Below the pieces are notes generated by a model. The model was given only the letters and a program-made list of their open reading frames with translations. It made no database searches and had not been told where the DNA came from. A DNA stretch of 64,000 bases from Actinopolyspora xinjiangensis (GTDB lineage: Bacteria > Actinomycetota > Actinomycetes > Mycobacteriales > Pseudonocardiaceae), in the NCBI RefSeq assembly GCF_900104475.1, contig NZ_FNJR01000011.1:156777-220776 (forward strand). Reading direction: 5' to 3'. The position numbers were made by a program, and so were the translations under genes. Shown here piece by piece: positions 62,362 to 64,000 of the stretch (positions are counted from its first letter, which is position 1; the number at the start of each line of letters is the position of its first letter).

Positions 62362-63447
62362 GTGAGCAGTTCCCGCCGTCCCACCCGCCGAGGCCGAGGC
62401 GGCTCCGCCGTGCGCAAACCGCGCGTGGCCGGTACGCGCAACCGCGCCACCGCCGACGAGGACCCCCGGAGCGGTGGGGCCCCCACGGTGCGGCGAGACG
62501 CGACGTCCGGCACCGCGACCGTCCCGGAGCGCGAGTCCGCCGAGCCGGACGCGGGGGCCGAGCCGCGAGTTCCCGCAGACGGGAGCGGGGAAACGAGCAC
62601 CGGATCCGACGGGCCGGGGTCTTTGGCCGAGGAGTCCGACGTTCGGGACGAGCAGGACTCCGAACCGGAGCACGAGAGCTCCGCGCGGGCGGAGGAGACC
62701 GCCGAGCGGAACCACGCCGGGTTACGGGCGGGGATCGAGGACGGCACCGCCGGGGCGGAGCCCGTCGAGACCGAGGCGGGGAGCGGCGCGGAACGGGACG
62801 AGGGTGATCCGGCGGAGGACTCGACGACGGCCCCGAGCCCCGAGGCGGGTGGCTCCGAAACGGGAAGCACCGAGGAGGCCGGTTCCGAGGACGGCAGCGC
62901 CGAGGAGGGCAGTGCCGCCGCCCGGAGCGGCGCGGAACGGCGCCGCGGGAAGGCGCTCACGGCGGTGCTGCTGGTGTTGACGGTGGGGTTCACCGGCTTG
63001 GCCTGCTGGTTCCAGTACTCCGCTCACACGCTGCGTCACGGTGGGCCCGCCGCGAACCGGGCACTGGTGGACGAGGCGGCGACCAGCGAGGTCAAGGGGC
63101 AGATCAGCGAGAAGGTGGAGAAGATCTTCTCCTTCGACTACTCCGACATGGACAAGACCGACAAGGCGGCCGACCGGATTCTGGTCGGCGAGGCGGTCGG
63201 GCAGTACGACAAGATGTTCAAGACGGTGCGCGAGCAGGCCCCGAAGCAGAAGATGGTGCTGACCACCACCACCGCCGAGTCCGGGGTGACGATGTTGCGG
63301 GACGGTCGCGCCGAGGTGCTGCTGTTCGTCAACCAGAACGCCACCCGCACCGGCGACGGGGAGGGCGGCGTCTATCCGGCGCAGCTCAGCGTGGTCGCGG
63401 TGAAGCGCGGCGAGGAATGGAAGATCAGCAGCATGACGCAGCTGTAG
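62362..63447 (+). CDS. Mce-associated membrane protein, second, with long acidic N-terminus
   Basis: A protein of 361 residues from the GTG with AAGGAGAG four bases upstream. About 195 residues of acidic disordered sequence (PEHESSARAEETAERNH) precede one membrane helix (ALTAVLLVLTVGFTGLACWF) and a Mas-type domain (FSFDYSDMDKTDKAADRILVGEAVGQYDK). The disordered part is cytoplasmic. It closes the mce operon. Confidence 0.82.
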   Translation: MSSSRRPTRRGRGGSAVRKPRVAGTRNRATADEDPRSGGAPTVRRDATSGTATVPERESAEPDAGAEPRVPADGSGETSTGSDGPGSLAEESDVRDEQDSEPEHESSARAEETAERNHAGLRAGIEDGTAGAEPVETEAGSGAERDEGDPAEDSTTAPSPEAGGSETGSTEEAGSEDGSAEEGSAAARSGAERRRGKALTAVLLVLTVGFTGLACWFQYSAHTLRHGGPAANRALVDEAATSEVKGQISEKVEKIFSFDYSDMDKTDKAADRILVGEAVGQYDKMFKTVREQAPKQKMVLTTTTAESGVTMLRDGRAEVLLFVNQNATRTGDGEGGVYPAQLSVVAVKRGEEWKISSMTQL

Positions 63448-63666
63448 GTTCGCTGCGAGACCACGGCCGGTCGTCGGACGTCGCGGGCCCCGTTCGGTGC
63501 GGTGTGAGCAGGGTCGTCTGTTCCCGGGGCCCGCGCGGCTCGGGGCACGAGCACGAGGGGAGCACCCCGCCGCCCGAAGCGCTCCCGGCTCGGCGGTCGG
63601 TCCCCCCGAACCGGCGGCGGGGTGTCGCTGGACCAGCGGAGGATCGTCCGGGAGCTCCTTTCGCGG

Positions 63667-64000
63667 TCACAGTGGCCAGTGGGTGGGGTTGTGGGGGTGG
63701 TCGATCCAGAGCCGTTGGTGGTGTTGGGTGGCGGTGATGCCGAGGCGGGGCCAGTCGGGTTTGCCGTGGGTTAGCCAGGTCTGGTGGGCGTGTTCGACGG
63801 GTTCCCACAGTGGGGTGGGTCCGGTTTCGGTGACCTCGTATCGGTTGTTCGTGGTGGTGAGGGTGATGTCGGTGGTGGAGCCGTCGGGGGCGGTCATGGT
63901 GGCCGCCGCCGGTCGGCCGGTGTCCGGGTCGAGGCGCATGCCGATCGTGACTCCGTCGGGCAGGCCGTGGAATTGGGCCAGCAGCCAGACCACGCGGTTG
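63667..64000 (-). CDS. C-terminal part of an unidentified protein, partial at right edge
   Basis: The minus strand is open from the right edge to a stop at 63667, at least 110 residues. The end reads as a compact domain: GVTIGMRLDPDTG, TTTNNRYEVTETGPTPLWEPVEHAHQTW, then PDWPRLGITAT and a His/Trp/Pro-rich tail. This resembles the C-terminus of methyltransferases from ATP-grasp peptide systems (WE-x-VE plus RP-x-W/D-x-FGLTV), but only weakly. The codon start lies outside the window. Confidence 0.5.
   Translation of the reverse strand, partial: NRVVWLLAQFHGLPDGVTIGMRLDPDTGRPAAATMTAPDGSTTDITLTTTNNRYEVTETGPTPLWEPVEHAHQTWLTHGKPDWPRLGITATQHHQRLWIDHPHNPTHWPL

Overview
The window is high-GC actinobacterial DNA with GTG and TTG starts, many 4-bp stop/start overlaps, a conservon, an ESX accessory cluster and a complete mce operon. 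Gene content and the order tRNA-Thr, tRNA-Met, rpmG, hadA-hadB, tRNA-Trp, secE, nusG, rplK, rplA ... rplJ, rplL point to a Pseudonocardiales-like actinomycete. Actinopolyspora or Saccharopolyspora relatives are plausible, but this is inference and no 16S rRNA is present.

Region 1 (1-9.5 kb) is an accretion of integrative-element remnants. Three copies of the 3' half of a class II tRNA, read as tRNA-Tyr from the GTA in its anticodon loop, lie at about 2.28, 3.26 and 6.72 kb. Each is followed by a shared hairpin terminator and a decayed tyrosine-integrase C-terminus on the minus strand. The segments they delimit carry different cargo: (a) a membrane protein, an XRE/DUF5919 regulator, a NUDIX hydrolase and an HD protein; (b) a YefM/YoeB toxin-antitoxin pair; (c) a quinone-reductase-like enzyme, a DHA2 efflux pump and a divergent MarR regulator with paired palindromic operators; (d) a KAP P-loop NTPase fused to a receiver-like domain, a candidate defence protein.

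Region 2 (9.5-15.2 kb) holds a GNAT acetyltransferase, a pentapeptide-repeat membrane protein with a small upstream partner, a haloalkane dehalogenase, and the acetate permease ActP with its DUF485 partner. Region 3 (16-21.2 kb) is a cvnABCD conservon: sensor kinase, roadblock protein, DUF742 protein and small GTPase. Region 4 (22.7-26.1 kb) is an ESX accessory cluster: EspG-like chaperone, small coiled protein, DUF3558 lipoprotein and PPE-like glycine-rich protein. Region 5 (26.4-30.9 kb) has a PPOX flavoenzyme, an alpha/beta hydrolase lacking the normal serine nucleophile, and a membrane GGDEF-EAL protein with a degenerate GGDEF site.

Region 6 (31-42.3 kb) is the translation core: three tRNAs, rpmG, hadAB, an aspartate aminotransferase, secE-nusG-rplK-rplA, a GT-C-like membrane glycosyltransferase, a membrane-anchored protein, the L10 leader, rplJ and rplL. 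Region 7 (43-51.4 kb) has a STAS protein, a Mut7-C RNase protein, a PH-like protein, an IS5-type remnant, a frameshifted ALF-repeat polymorphic toxin with a putative immunity gene, and a secreted trypsin-fold/FG-GAP protein whose three catalytic positions are all substituted. Region 8 (51.6-63.4 kb) is the mce operon: Mkl-type ATPase, two YrbE permeases, MceA-F and two Mce-associated membrane proteins. A partial gene runs off the right edge.

The strongest candidates for something new are the KAP-receiver fusion in the tRNA-Tyr island, the toxin/immunity pair with two homopolymer frameshifts, the triple-substituted pseudoprotease with its coupled secreted partner, and a palindromic intergenic repeat found twice.
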